A stretch of 64,000 nucleotides of DNA from CAWCXF01 sp963799455 (GCA_963799455.1 CAWCXF010000008.1:1815220-1879219), one strand, 5' to 3'; counted from the stretch's first letter, positions 8,904 to 18,582 are shown. Numbers and translations are program-made. The notes: generated by a model not told the origin, from the letters alone.

Positions 8904-9860
8904 TCAAGCCGCCACCCGCGCGCCCGTCCCGTCCACCCTCAGCGCCATCCCGTCATGCGCCACCGCGAAGCCGCGCGCCTCCAGCTCGGCGCGCTCGGGG
9001 CTGTCGGCGAGCAGCGCGGGGTTGGTGTTGTTGACGTGGATGAACACCGCGCGCCCGATCCCGAGCCCTTCGAGCCGCGCCATGGCGCCGTCCTCGCCCG
9101 ACATCGAGACATGGGCCATCCGCCGCCCCGTCTTGGCGCCGACCCCGGCCGCGATCATCTCGTCGTCGCGCCACAGCGTGCCGTCCACGAAGGCGAGCGG
9201 CACGCCGCGCAGCCGCTCGCGCAGGGCGTCCGTGATGGCCGCGGTGTTGGCCAGGTAGGTCATTCGCGCGCCATCGGCCCTCAGCTCCAGCCCCACGGCC
9301 TCGCCCGAGGAGGCGTCGAGGATCGCGGCCTCGCAGGCCTCGCCTTCGAGGTAGAGCGGCAGCTTGCCGGGCACGGCGAACGCGCGGATCTCGATGCCCA
9401 GCGGCTCGCCGCCCCCGCCCGTCAGCGGCACCCACGCCTCCAGCGGCAGGGCGCGGCGCGCCACCCGGTCGCGGCGCAGCACCTCGAAGATCGGGTTGGC
9501 GTCGAGCACCGACAGCACCCGCTCGTGGGCGTGGAGCGCGAAGGGCGTGCCCTCGCGCAGGTTCAGCAGGCCCGCCACCGCGTCCACGTCGCCGTTCGTC
9601 AGCACCACCGCCTCGATCGGGCTCGACCGCAGCCCCTCGCGTGGATGAAGGCGGTCCGTGGCCTCGATCTGCGCGCGCAGGTCGGGCGAGGCGTTCACCA
9701 GCACCCAGCGCACCCCGTCGCTCGACACCGCGACCGAGGCCTGGGTGGCGGGCCTCGCCGCGGGATCGCCGCGGCGCGCGCGCAGCGCGGCCCCGGAGCG
9801 ATCGTTCCACTGCGGGAACCCGCCGCCGGCCGCAGCACCCAGGACGCGGATGTCGAGCAC
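8904..9860 (-). CDS. pqqB: PqqB, metallo-beta-lactamase-fold PQQ biosynthesis oxygenase
   Basis: PqqB hydroxylates the Tyr-derived part of the PQQ intermediate. The protein is 318 residues from a GTG at 9860. It opens with IRVLGAAAGGGFPQWN and carries the family blocks QASVAVS, WVLVNASPDLR, PIEAVVLTNGDVDAVAGLLNLRE and AFVDGTLWRDDEMI. The altered metal motif (TNGDVD in place of the lactamase HxHxDH) is normal for PqqB. It follows pqqA by 24 bp. Confidence 0.94.
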   Translation of the reverse strand: MLDIRVLGAAAGGGFPQWNDRSGAALRARRGDPAARPATQASVAVSSDGVRWVLVNASPDLRAQIEATDRLHPREGLRSSPIEAVVLTNGDVDAVAGLLNLREGTPFALHAHERVLSVLDANPIFEVLRRDRVARRALPLEAWVPLTGGGGEPLGIEIRAFAVPGKLPLYLEGEACEAAILDASSGEAVGLELRADGARMTYLANTAAITDALRERLRGVPLAFVDGTLWRDDEMIAAGVGAKTGRRMAHVSMSGEDGAMARLEGLGIGRAVFIHVNNTNPALLADSPERAELEARGFAVAHDGMALRVDGTGARVAA

Positions 9861-9884
9861 GGCGACGGGCTCCCCTCGCTCGAC

Positions 9885-9992
9885 CTACTTGTCGGACTTC
9901 GAGCGCTGGCCGAGCTTGGCGGTGTAGTAGGCGGTCACCTCCATGCTGGCCGGGCGCTCGCTGATCGAGGGCTTGGTCCATCTGCTCTTCAT
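9885..9992 (-). CDS. pqqA: PqqA, PQQ precursor peptide
   Basis: A 35-residue ribosomal precursor of PQQ, starting MKSRWTKPSISER and ending QRSKSDK. The Glu and Tyr that become the cofactor are in EVTAY (E18 and Y22), the E-x3-Y spacing required by PqqE. Start ATG at 9992 is preceded by GAAGGAGACC, a strong Shine-Dalgarno, consistent with the high expression usual for pqqA. The stop is TAG. It is the first gene of the cluster. Confidence 0.95.
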   Translation of the reverse strand: MKSRWTKPSISERPASMEVTAYYTAKLGQRSKSDK

Positions 9993-10114
9993 CGGGGTCT
10001 CCTTCGCTCGGTGTCCCGGCGTCCGGGCGGATCGCCCGGCCGGACCGCCACGCTCGGGCGCGGGCGCCGACCGCGCAATCCATGGCTGCCATAGGCGCGC
10101 CCTATCCCCCGATC

Positions 10115-11101
10115 CTACGATCCGCCGAGACGCTCTCGGGCGAAGGGCGGGACGGCGTGGTGCTCCAGCGGCGCGATCGCGCGGCTCGCGGCGTCGAGAG
10201 CGTCGGTCAGCTCGCGCATCGGCGCGTGGCGGCGGTCCTGCTCGGGCATCAACAGGAGCGTGCGGCGCCGGGGCAGGGGCAGGGCGTAGAGGACGGCGTG
10301 CGGCCCGAGGCCCCCGCGGCGCAACGTCAGGTCCGGCATGATCGCGGTGCCGAGCCCGTGCTCGACGAAGGACAGCGCGCTCTCGTAGGAGCGGCAGCGC
10401 GCGAGCACCTCCGAGCCCGGCAGGAGCAGCCGGTGCCAATGGGCGAGCTGCTCGGCGTGGTCGGAGCCGAGATCGAGGCGGATCGCGCGGGCGAGCGGCC
10501 CCGTCTCCTCGGGCGCCTCGGCCTGCGAGAGGTCGGGCGCGCCCTCGGGCACCACGAGGTATTGCGCGTCGCGCGCGACCTCGGTCGCGTGCAGGCCCGG
10601 GGCGAGCGGCGTCTCGGCGGCGTAGCCCGAGATCAGCGCCGCGTCGATCTCGCGCGCCTCGATCCGCCCGATCGCCTCGCGCGGGGTCATCTCGAGCACG
10701 TCGAACAGCGTCTCGTCGCCGCCCGCGGCGCCCGCCCCGACCATCCGCGCGAAGGCCGGCACCAGGAGGTTGCGTGCCAGCGACGGCAGCGTGCCCACGA
10801 CGAGCCGCCGCCTGCGCCCATGGGCGTGCTCGGCGAGCCCGGCGCGCGCGCGGTCGGCCGCCGCGAGCACCGCCTGCGCCTCGGCGGCGAGGAACTCGCC
10901 GGCGGCGGTGAGGCGCATCTCGCCGCCGACGAAGCGGACGAGCTTGCCGCCCGCCACCGCCTCGATGCGCGCGACCTGCTGGGACACCGAGGGCTGGCGC
11001 ACGCCCAGCCGCTCGGCCGCGCGCGTGATCGAGCCCTCCCGCGCCACGGCGCAGAAGATCCGCATCTGGCGCAGCGTCAGCTCGTCGGGGTCGCGGTCCA
11101 T
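10115..11101 (-). CDS. LysR-family transcriptional regulator
   Basis: A 328-residue LysR-type regulator. The N-terminal helix-turn-helix is LTLRQMRIFCAVAREGSITRAAERLGVRQPSVSQQVARIE (residues about 8-47), followed by the linker helix and a periplasmic-binding-like effector domain from about residue 95. It lies upstream of pqqA in the same direction (122 bp away), so it may or may not regulate PQQ synthesis; LysR proteins more often control a divergent neighbour and there is none here. Effector unknown. The 5' leader is occupied by an 18-bp tandem repeat. Confidence 0.9.
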   Translation of the reverse strand: MDRDPDELTLRQMRIFCAVAREGSITRAAERLGVRQPSVSQQVARIEAVAGGKLVRFVGGEMRLTAAGEFLAAEAQAVLAAADRARAGLAEHAHGRRRRLVVGTLPSLARNLLVPAFARMVGAGAAGGDETLFDVLEMTPREAIGRIEAREIDAALISGYAAETPLAPGLHATEVARDAQYLVVPEGAPDLSQAEAPEETGPLARAIRLDLGSDHAEQLAHWHRLLLPGSEVLARCRSYESALSFVEHGLGTAIMPDLTLRRGGLGPHAVLYALPLPRRRTLLLMPEQDRRHAPMRELTDALDAASRAIAPLEHHAVPPFARERLGGS

Positions 11102-11104
11102 GCG

Positions 11105-11196
11105 GCGGGGGCGGGGCTCGACGCGGGGGCAGGGCTCGACGCGGGGGCGGGGGCCGATGCGGGGGCGGGGGCCGATGCGGGGGCGGGGGCCGACAG
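11105..11196. repeat. 18-bp GC-rich minisatellite between LysR and the SRPBCC gene
   Basis: About five copies of an 18-bp unit (core GCGGGGGCGGGGGCCGAT; the left copies carry GCTCGAC variants) fill the space between the LysR start (11101) and the stop of the upstream gene (11211). It falls in the presumed leader of the lysR gene. Confidence 0.85.
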
Positions 11197-11210
11197 GGGG
11201 ATGGCGCGCC

Positions 11211-11678
11211 TCACCGCATCGAGGCGGCGATGGCGTCGAGCCCCGCGCGGTAGATGGAGCGGATCACCGCCTCGGCGTCGGCGTCCGTGGCGCCCGAGGC
11301 GTCGAAGGCGCCGCTCCAGGTGATCGTGGTGCCGCCGTCGCCCTCCTCGGCCGTCAGCTCCGAGGTGTAGTCCGCGACGGGCAGCGGCCCCTCCAGGATC
11401 GCGTAGCCATAGGCGGCCTCCCCTTCGGAGATGCGCTCCTCGGACAGCACGCCGCCCCCTTCGAGCGCGAGCGTGCGGACCGTCACGCCGTCCGTCTCGG
11501 CCATGTCGCAGGACGCGACGGCCGGGTGCCAGTCGGCGATGGCGCAGAAGCCGCCGATCTCGGCCCAGACCGCGGCGGGCGTGCCCGGCACGGTGACGCT
11601 CTCGCTCACCTCGATGGCGAGCGCGGCGCCCGTCCATGAGGCCAAGGCGCAGGCCGCGCCGATGGATCGCAGGATCAT
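11211..11678 (-). CDS. Secreted SRPBCC (START-like) family protein
   Basis: A 155-residue protein with an apparent signal peptide, MILRSIGAACALASWTGAALA, then a polyketide-cyclase/START-like helix-grip domain. The typical opening strand and helix VSESVTVPGTPAAVWAEIGGFCAIADWHPAVASC is present, with the C-terminal amphipathic helix EAVIRSIYRAGLDAIAASM. Such proteins bind small hydrophobic ligands; function unknown. The ATG at 11678 was chosen because it begins the signal peptide. The frame is open further upstream without similarity. Confidence 0.8.
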   Translation of the reverse strand: MILRSIGAACALASWTGAALAIEVSESVTVPGTPAAVWAEIGGFCAIADWHPAVASCDMAETDGVTVRTLALEGGGVLSEERISEGEAAYGYAILEGPLPVADYTSELTAEEGDGGTTITWSGAFDASGATDADAEAVIRSIYRAGLDAIAASMR

Positions 11679-11970
11679 GCTCGATCTCCCTCGCGCGCAC
11701 CGGGACGCGGCGCGCCGCCCGAGCCTGGCAGCCGCGAGGCGGGCTGGCAAGCCGGGGGGCCGGCCGGGCGCGCGGCCGAGGACGCTCGGAGCCCGCCGGC
11801 CCGGTCGCCGAGGCGGGATCGGCGCGGACGGCCCGGCCGGGATGCGCAAGGTGCGCGGCGGGCACGACGGGAGCGGGCGCCGGATCGGCCCGATCGCCGC
11901 CGGGACGCCGATCCCTTCGCGCGCCGCGACCGAGCGTGGCGGGGGCGCCCGTCCTTCGCGCCCCGCGTGC

Positions 11971-12892
11971 TCAGCCGGCCTCGCGCGGCAGCAGGACGCT
12001 CAACGCCTCCGGCCAGACCTCCAGGACGACGGGGGCGGACGGGTCGGCGCCGTCGGGGACCAGCTCGAAGCCGAACTCGCCGTCGATGCGCACCTGGCTC
12101 GCGGGGCCGGGCAGCTCGACCCTCGCCGCGCGGGTCCGCGCCAAGGCGTGCTCCGGCACGCGCAGCGGCGCCCCGCCCGAGGCTCGGTCGAGCGCGTCGA
12201 GGACGGCGCCGCGGCCCTCGGCCCGGCCGAGGACCACGTCCCACAGCCCGTCGCCGGGATCGCGCCGGGCGCCAGGGCGAGCCGCGGCCCGCAGCGGTCG
12301 AGGTTGCGGATCCCGGCGAAGAGCCACGCGCCGAGATCGGCCCCGTCGGCCCGCGCGCCGCCCCGCGGCGCGGCCTCGGCCAGGCGCAGGCGCGCGGCGC
12401 CGCGCGCGGCGGCGAGCCTCGCCTCTCCCGAGGGCTTCTCCTCGGACGGCACCGCGTCGAAGTCCCGCGCGCCGCGGGCCAGCGCGCCCGCGCCGGCGGA
12501 CTCGACGAGCACGAAGCGGCCCCAGGGTCCGTGCGCCACGCCGAGGTCGATGCGCAGCCGACGGGGATCGCGGAGCGTCGCCGCCAGCCCGTCGAGCGCG
12601 CCCGCGCATCCGAGCGAGGCGGCGATGTTGTTGGCCGTCCCCGCGGGCACGATCGCCAGCGCCGCGTCGCGCCCGGCCAGGCGCGTGGCGGCGCGGCGCA
12701 CCGTGCCGTCGCCGCCCGCGGCCACCACGACGTGGCGCTCGGCGTCGAGCGCCGCCTCCCACCCCTCCTCCCCGGTCGGGGCGCGTGGGTCACGTCGAAG
12801 CCCTCGCGCCGCAGCCGCTCCGCGACCGCCTCGCCGTCCGAGCCGGTCCCGGCGCCGGGGTTGTTCAGGAGCGTGAGCGACGGCCGCGTCAC
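11971..12892 (-). CDS. Diacylglycerol/lipid kinase family protein, two frameshifts
   Basis: A DAGK catalytic-domain protein (YegS/BmrU type), about 307 codons when repaired. The N-terminus TRPSLTLLNNPGAGTG carries the family NP-G motif. The ATP-binding block VVVAAGGDGTVRRAATRLAG and VPAGTANNIAASL lies in a second frame, and the C-terminus (DGLWDVVLGRAEGRG to VLLPREAG) in a third. One missing base in the C run at 12778-12781 and one near 12262-12266 restore a single frame. The GTG start at 12892 overlaps the stop of the IMPase gene (GTGA). Substrate is not predictable. Confidence 0.75.
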
Positions 12893-13725
12893 GCCCGCGC
12901 CTCCCCGGTCAACGCGGCCACGGCCTCCGGGACGCCGATCGCCAGCGGCCGGCCCCAGCGGCCGAGGTCGCCGTCCGGGGCCTCGAAGCGGTCGAGCGGC
13001 GACCACGCGCCGTCGCGGCCCTCGTGGGCCTCGAAGCCCGCCGCGCGCACCAGCGCCACGCCGCCGGCCACGTCCCACAGGTTGGACGCGGCGAAGCGCG
13101 CGCCCGCCAGCAGCCCCGCGGCGACGAAGGCGCACTCGATCGCGGCCGAGCCCGTCTTGCGCGCGTCGAAGGCCGAGCCCGCCGGCCCCGCCTCGGGCAG
13201 GCCCACCAGGCGGCGGCGCATGTCGGGCCGCGCGGGCGGCTCCAGGGGCGTTCCCTCGAAGCGCAGCGCGCCCCCCTCACGGGCCGAGTAGACCCCGGCG
13301 CGCAGCGCGTGCGAGGTCGAGCACCACAGCGCGCCGACCGCCGGCCGGCCGCGGTGCAAGAGCCCCACCGACGCCGCGAAGAGCGGCAGGCCGTTGACGA
13401 AGTTGGCGGTGCCGTCCACCGGGTCGATCGCCCAGACGAAGTCGTGGCCGCGGCCGGGGCGGTGGTCGAACTCCTCGCCGACGAAGTCGTGGGAGGGGGC
13501 GGCCTCGCCCAGCCGCGCGCGGATCAGCGTCTCGGCCGCCCGGTCCACCTCGCAGACGGGGTCGCGCGCGGCCGCCTCGTCCCCCTTCTAGCGCACCGCG
13601 AGCGCGCGCCCCAGCGCGGCCTCGATCTCGCCGCCCGCGAGCCGCGCCAGCTCGGCGGCGAGATCCTCGAACGCCGCCAGCTCGCCCTCGGACGGCGCGT
13701 CCCCGTCGTCTGCGCTGGGTGCCAT
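12889..13725 (-). CDS. Inositol monophosphatase family protein, interrupted by an in-frame TAG
   Basis: A lithium-sensitive phosphatase fold (inositol-1-monophosphatase, CysQ or histidinol-phosphatase type). Metal-site motifs are present: GEEF, AIDPVDGTANF and WDVAGG. The full-length frame starts at ATG 13725 (MAPSADDGD...) but codon 46, at 13588-13590, is TAG, exactly where the family has the Lys-Asp-Pro-Val-type strand (AVR-stop-KGDEAAARDPVCEVDRAAE). Both halves are in the same frame, so this is a substitution, not a shift. Reinitiation at the GTG 13548 would give 219 residues with all catalytic motifs. Could be a nonsense mutation or a base-call error. Confidence 0.78.
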
Positions 13726-13942
13726 GGCGGCCGCCTCGGGCGCCCGCCCGTGGGCCGGCAGGGGCGGCGTCGTCACGAGAAGGCCCACCGAGGCCGCCCG
13801 GTTCCGGTGCGGGCGACGCGCCGGTGCGGCCCAGGCGGCCCGGCCCGCCTCGCGGATCCGGGACCAGGGCCTCGACCGGCACGGGGGGCTGCGGGCATGG
13901 CGCATCTTTCGCGCCCGGCCGGGTGCGCGCTAGAGGGGGCGG

Positions 13943-15067
13943 ATGAGCCGAGCCCCGACGCCCCGCGACGCCGACGCCTCCCGCGCGTCCCCAGCCGAGC
14001 CCCGCGCCGGCCCCGCGGCCGGGCCGCCCGCCGAGCCCCGAGCCGGGGCGGGCGCCCGCGGGTTCGCCGTCACGCTCGGCGCCGCCTTCGCGGGGGCGGC
14101 GGCGGCGCTCGCGCTGGGGCTGCCGGCGGCGGCGCTCGTGGGCAGCACGGTAGCGGTGGCGGGGCTGGCGATGGCGGGGCTCAGCGGGAAGGTGCCGGAC
14201 GCGCTGCGCGGCGCGGCCTTCGCCACCATCGGCGTCACGCTCGGCGCGGGCATCACGCCGAGCTTCCTCCAGGATCTCGCGCGCTGGCCCCTGAGCCTGG
14301 CGCTCCTGACCCTCACGCTGGCGGCCGGCATGGCGCTGTCGGGGCTGGTGCTGACGCGCGGCTTCGGGATGCGCCGCGACACCGCGGCGCTCGGCACCTC
14401 GCCGGGCGCGCTGTCCTACGCGCTCGCGATGGCCACCGAGGGCGGCGCCGACCTGCGCGCGGTGGTGGTGCTCCAGAGCCTGCGGCTGATGGCGATCACG
14501 CTGCTGCTGCCGCCGGTGATCGCGCTCCTCGGCGGGGGAGGGGGGGGAGGGCAGGCGCCGCTGCCGGGCGTCGGGCTCGGCTACGCCGAGGGGCTCGCGC
14601 TGCTCGCCGCGGCCTTCGGGCTCGGCGCGCTCGGCGGCCGGATCGGCGTGCCCTCCGCCCAGCTCCTGGCGGGCATCGCGCTGAGCGGCGCGCTGCACGC
14701 CGCGGGGCTGGTCGAGGGCCGCCTGCCGGGCCCGCTCAACACGCTGGGCTTCGCGGTCGCGGGCGCGGTGATCGGCGCGCGGCTGTCGGACGTGAGCTGG
14801 CGCGAGCTGCGCGCCCACGGGCTCGCGGCGGCGGTGGTCTCGGGGATCGGGCTCGCGCTCAGCGGGGCCGCGAGCCTCGGGCTCGCGCGCGCCGCCGGGC
14901 TGCCCTTCGGCCAGGTCTGGGTCGCCTTCGCGCCGGGCGGGGTCGAGTCGATGGCCGCGATGGCCCTGACCATGGGCTACGACCCGGTCTACGTCGCCAC
15001 CCACCACGTCTTCCGCCTCCTGGGGCTGCTGGTCGCGCTGCCGCTGATCCTGCGCGCGGTGCGCTGA
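13943..15067 (+). CDS. AbrB family membrane protein (putative ammonia-monooxygenase-type regulator/transporter)
   Basis: A 374-residue integral membrane protein of the AbrB/PF05145 family (not the AbrB DNA-binding protein). Two similar halves of hydrophobic helices are seen: the first around LRGAAFATIGVTLGAGITPSFLQDLARWPLS, the second around TLGFAVAGAVIGARLSDVSWRELRAHG. The conserved GTSPGALSYA and AFAPGGVESMAAMALTMGYDPVYVATHHVFR motifs are strongly diagnostic. Function in bacteria is not well settled; roles in transport have been suggested. The first ~40 residues are an Ala/Pro/Arg-rich tail. It is divergent from the IMPase gene. Confidence 0.85.
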   Translation: MSRAPTPRDADASRASPAEPRAGPAAGPPAEPRAGAGARGFAVTLGAAFAGAAAALALGLPAAALVGSTVAVAGLAMAGLSGKVPDALRGAAFATIGVTLGAGITPSFLQDLARWPLSLALLTLTLAAGMALSGLVLTRGFGMRRDTAALGTSPGALSYALAMATEGGADLRAVVVLQSLRLMAITLLLPPVIALLGGGGGGGQAPLPGVGLGYAEGLALLAAAFGLGALGGRIGVPSAQLLAGIALSGALHAAGLVEGRLPGPLNTLGFAVAGAVIGARLSDVSWRELRAHGLAAAVVSGIGLALSGAASLGLARAAGLPFGQVWVAFAPGGVESMAAMALTMGYDPVYVATHHVFRLLGLLVALPLILRAVR

Positions 15068-15347
15068 GGGCGGGATCCCGCAGGCTCGCGGGCGCGGGCC
15101 CCTCCTCCTCGGTCGATGCGGATGGGCGGGCGCCCGATCGACGGTCGAGCGACGGTCGAGCGGCGGGCGTTCGCATCGCGGCGGCTGCCGCGCACCCGCA
15201 GGCGCGCCGCGAGCCTCGCAGGGTTTGCCGAGGGCAGGGCGAGGCGCTAGCCTGCCGCCCCATGACGCAGGGCGACGAGGACCGGGGCGCGGGAGGGCGC
15301 AGGCCGCGGCGGGCGGGCGGCCGCCCGGCGACGCCGGGGCCGGTCCC

Positions 15348-15899
15348 GTGACGGCCGCGAGCGCCGATGCGGCCTCGGGCGCCGTGGCCTGGGTGGTGAT
15401 GGGCGTCTCGGGCTGCGGCAAGAGCACGCTCGGCCGCGCGCTCGCCGAGCGGCTGGGCGTGGGCTACGTCGAGGGCGACGAGCTGCACCCGCCCGAGAAC
15501 GTGCGCGCCATGTCAGAGGGCCGGCCGCTGTGCGACGCGATGCGCGCGCCCTGGCTGCGCGCGGTGGGCGACGCGGCCGAGGCTGCGCGGCTCGATGGCG
15601 GTGTGGTGGTCGCCTGCTCGGCGCTCAAGCGCGCCTACCGCGACCTCTTGCGCGAGCGCATCGGCCGCGTGGGCTTCGTGTTCCTCGATCCCTCGCGCGC
15701 GGCGCTGGAGGCGCGGGTCGCCTCGCGCGAGGGGCACTACATGCCCGCCTCGCTGCTCCAGAGCCAGATCGACACGCTCGAGCGGCCGGGGCCCGACGAG
15801 GACGTGGTGCGCGCCGCCTCCTCGGGGCACGCCGAGGAGGCTCTGGAGGAGGCGCTGGCCGGGATCGCGGCCATGGCGCGCGGACGCCCCGTCGCCTGA
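15348..15899 (+). CDS. gntK: Gluconokinase
   Basis: A 183-residue ATP-dependent gluconate kinase producing 6-phosphogluconate. Walker A is MGVSGCGKST (about residues 18-27). GntK hallmarks are EGDELHPPENVRAMSEGRPL, DAMRAPWL, ACSALKRAYRDLLR, HYMPASLLQSQIDTLE and the C-terminal helix. The frame is open from an ATG at 15225, but the GTG at 15348 sits just before the conserved core and was preferred. Context: GMC/gluconate dehydrogenase and lactonase genes lie 10-15 kb downstream, so a gluconate-centred pathway is plausible. Confidence 0.9.
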   Translation: MTAASADAASGAVAWVVMGVSGCGKSTLGRALAERLGVGYVEGDELHPPENVRAMSEGRPLCDAMRAPWLRAVGDAAEAARLDGGVVVACSALKRAYRDLLRERIGRVGFVFLDPSRAALEARVASREGHYMPASLLQSQIDTLERPGPDEDVVRAASSGHAEEALEEALAGIAAMARGRPVA

Positions 15900-16089
15900 G
15901 ATCGCGCCCCGGCGCCGGGTCTGGCACGGGGGATCCCGATGGCGCTGGCAAATCGGGCCGCCATCCCCCATCTAGGGCCCGATGCCCCGCACGCGCCTCC
16001 AGACGCCGCCTTCGGACGACGCCTCGACGGCATGCCTCCGCGGCTCCGTGCGCCCCGGGATCCCCGTGGCCGCGGGGCAGGGCTAGGGG

Positions 16090-18582
16090 ATGGCGCCCCC
16101 CGACGACGCCAGGGCCGTCGCGGCCCCGACCGCGACCGGGACGCGCGCGCCCAGCAACGGGCCGTGGGGCTATCTCCCCGCGCTCCTGGCGGCAGGGGTC
16201 TTCGCCGCGCTGATCCCCCTGATCGACCCCGTCGCGGCGGGCGAGACCCCCCGGATCGCCTGGGGGTGGGCGCCCTCGCTCGGCGTGCGGCTCGCCTTCG
16301 TCGCCGACGGGCTGTCGCTGAGCTTCGCGCTGCTCATCAGCGGCATCGGCGCGCTGGTGATGCTCTACGCCAACGCCTACCTCGCGGGGCATCCGCATTG
16401 GGGGCGCTTCGCGGCCTACCTCTTCGCCTTCATGCTGGCGATGCTGGGGATCGTGCTCTCGGACGACCTCGTCTCGCTCTTCGTGTTCTGGGAGGCGACG
16501 ACGATCACCTCCTACCTGCTGATCGGCTTCGACCATGCGAGCGCGAAGTCGCGCCGCGCGGCGCTCCAGGCGCTCCTCGTCACCGGCGCGGGCGCCTTGG
16601 CGCTGCTGGCCGGCATCATCCTGATCTGGGTCGCCACGGGCACGCTGTCGATCTCGGAGCTGAACGCCATGGGGCTCCAGGACCACCCGCTCTACGGGCC
16701 GATCCTGATCCTCGTTCTGCTCGGGGCGTTCACCAAGTCGGCGCAGGTGCCGTTCCACTTCTGGCTGCCGAACGCGATGGCCGCGCCCACGCCCGTCAGC
16801 GCGTTCCTGCACTCGGCCACCATGGTCAAGGGCGGCGTGTTCCTGATGGCCCGCCTCCACCCGGCGCTGTCGGGCACCGAGGCCTGGCTCTGGACGCTCA
16901 CCCTCTTCGGCGGCGCCACGGCCGTCTTCGCCTCGCTGCTCTCGCTCAGGCAGACCGACCTCAAGCAGTCGCTCGCCTACTCCACGCTGATGGCGCTCGG
17001 CACGCTGACGCTGCTCCTGGGCCAGTCGGAGCCCTACGCGATCACCGCCTTCGCGGCCTTCCTCGTGGTGCACTCGCTCTACAAGGCGGCGCTGTTCCTC
17101 GCGGTGGGCTGCGTCGATCACGCCACCGGCACGCGCGACGCGGCGATCCTCGGCGGGCTCGCGCGCGCGATGCCCGTGACGGCACTCGCGGCCGGGCTCG
17201 CGGCGCTCTCGATGGCGGGGCTGCCGCCGCTCCTCGGCTTCATCGCCAAGGAGCTGATGTATGCGGGCGCGCTCGCCGCCGAGCCGGGGCCGTGGCTCGT
17301 CGGCGGCGCGCTGCTCGCGGCCAACGCGCTGATGGTGGCGGTCGCGGCCGTGGTCGCCTTCAAGCCCTTCTGGCGGCCCGCGGGCGGCCCTCTGCCCCAC
17401 GCCCCGCACGAGGCGCCCTGGGCGATGCTCGCGGGCCCCGCGGCGCTCGCCCTCCTCGGGGCGGGCTTCGGCCTCGCGCCCTGGCTGGTGGAGGGGCGGC
17501 TGGTCGGCCCCGCCGTGGCCGCCGTCTCGGGCGGCGCGCTGGAGCCCCGCGGCCTGCACCTCTGGGCCGGGGTCAACCTGCCGCTGATGCTCTCGCTGGC
17601 GACCTTCGCGCTCGGCCTCGCGCTCTATCTCGGCCGCGCGCCGGCGAGCCGCGCGCTCGGCCGCGCGTCGGTGCTCGACTTCGACGCGGGCTGGGACCGG
17701 CTCCTCGACGGGCTCAAGGCGCTCGCCGCCCGGCAGACGCGCCTGCTCCAGGGCGGCGTTCTGCGGACCTACCTGCGCACCGTCTTCGCGGCGCTGCTCG
17801 CGGCGCTCGGGGCCACCATGGCCGTCCGCGGCCTGGGGCCGCTCGAGCTGTCGCTCGCGGACGGCGGCGAGCGGGCGCTCAAGCACTACGCGGTGATCGC
17901 GCTGATCGTCGCGGGCACCGGCGTCGTGGTGGCGACGCGCTCGCGCATCGCATCCGTGGCGGCGCTCGGCGCCGTGGGCATCGGGGTGGCGCTCGTCTTC
18001 ATCATGTACGGCGCCCCCGACGTCGCCATCACGCAGCTCCTCGTCGAGACGCTGATCGTCGTGCTCGTCGCCGTCGTCATGCTGCGCCTGCCCTACCTCG
18101 CGCTGCCGGGCGTGCCCGAGTGGCGCCCCGTGGACGCGGCGCTGTCGCTCGCACTGGGCGCCGTCGTCAGCGCGATCCTGCTCGCGGTGCTGGCCGCGCC
18201 GCTCGACCCGCGGCTGACGGAGTTCTTCGAGACGGCCGCCTGGACGGAGGCGTTCGGGCGCAACGTCGTCAACGTCATCCTGGTGGACTTCCGCGCGCTC
18301 GACACCTTCGGCGAGATCGCCGTCGTGGCGCTGGCCGCCCTCGGCGCCTACGCGCTCCTGCGCACCCACACGCCGCGCGCCGCCGTGGCCGATCCGGGCG
18401 CCGTCGAGGACGAGGCCCCGGCTCGGGCCCCGATTCAGGCCCCGATTCAGGCCCCGATTCAGGCCCCGACTCGGGCCCCGACCCGGGTCGGCTCGTCCCG
18501 CGAGGCCGACGCCCCCGCCGATGCCGCCGCCGATGCCGCCGCCGATGCCGCCGCCGATGCCGCCGCCGGGGCCGGGCGATGA
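16090..18582 (+). CDS. mrpA: MrpA/MnhA, Na+/H+ antiporter subunit A
   Basis: An 830-residue, largest subunit of the multisubunit Mrp (Mnh/Sha) sodium/proton antiporter, homologous to complex I NuoL. The antiporter core contains FWEATTITSYLLIGFDH, FTKSAQVPFHFWLPNAMAAPTPVSAFLHSATMVKGG and KQSLAYSTLMALG. The C-terminal MrpA-specific helices include YGAPDVAITQLLVETLIVVLVA and the MrpB-like block VNVILVDFRALDTFGEIAVVA. The last ~55 residues are low-complexity tandem repeats (PIQA units, then AADA units) not expected in the family. First gene of a seven-gene operon; its TGA overlaps the mrpB ATG. Confidence 0.93.
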   Translation: MAPPDDARAVAAPTATGTRAPSNGPWGYLPALLAAGVFAALIPLIDPVAAGETPRIAWGWAPSLGVRLAFVADGLSLSFALLISGIGALVMLYANAYLAGHPHWGRFAAYLFAFMLAMLGIVLSDDLVSLFVFWEATTITSYLLIGFDHASAKSRRAALQALLVTGAGALALLAGIILIWVATGTLSISELNAMGLQDHPLYGPILILVLLGAFTKSAQVPFHFWLPNAMAAPTPVSAFLHSATMVKGGVFLMARLHPALSGTEAWLWTLTLFGGATAVFASLLSLRQTDLKQSLAYSTLMALGTLTLLLGQSEPYAITAFAAFLVVHSLYKAALFLAVGCVDHATGTRDAAILGGLARAMPVTALAAGLAALSMAGLPPLLGFIAKELMYAGALAAEPGPWLVGGALLAANALMVAVAAVVAFKPFWRPAGGPLPHAPHEAPWAMLAGPAALALLGAGFGLAPWLVEGRLVGPAVAAVSGGALEPRGLHLWAGVNLPLMLSLATFALGLALYLGRAPASRALGRASVLDFDAGWDRLLDGLKALAARQTRLLQGGVLRTYLRTVFAALLAALGATMAVRGLGPLELSLADGGERALKHYAVIALIVAGTGVVVATRSRIASVAALGAVGIGVALVFIMYGAPDVAITQLLVETLIVVLVAVVMLRLPYLALPGVPEWRPVDAALSLALGAVVSAILLAVLAAPLDPRLTEFFETAAWTEAFGRNVVNVILVDFRALDTFGEIAVVALAALGAYALLRTHTPRAAVADPGAVEDEAPARAPIQAPIQAPIQAPTRAPTRVGSSREADAPADAAADAAADAAADAAAGAGR
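18427..18567. repeat. Two 12-bp tandem arrays in the mrpA 3' end
   Basis: First array: unit GCCCCGATTCAG, three clean copies plus CGACTCGG variants, encoding PIQA/PTRA. Second array: unit GCCGATGCCGCC, about four copies, encoding ADAA. Both are in frame and sit within the last 55 codons of mrpA. Confidence 0.9.

Noticed and set aside
15928..15969. Possible terminator hairpin (GGGGGAT ... ATCCCCC) after gntK
   Set aside because: Stem of only 7 bp with a 28-base loop and no U-run; not convincing in such GC-rich DNA.
18427..18567. Tandem repeats considered as a CRISPR array
   Set aside because: Units are 12 bp, contiguous and coding, without spacers.
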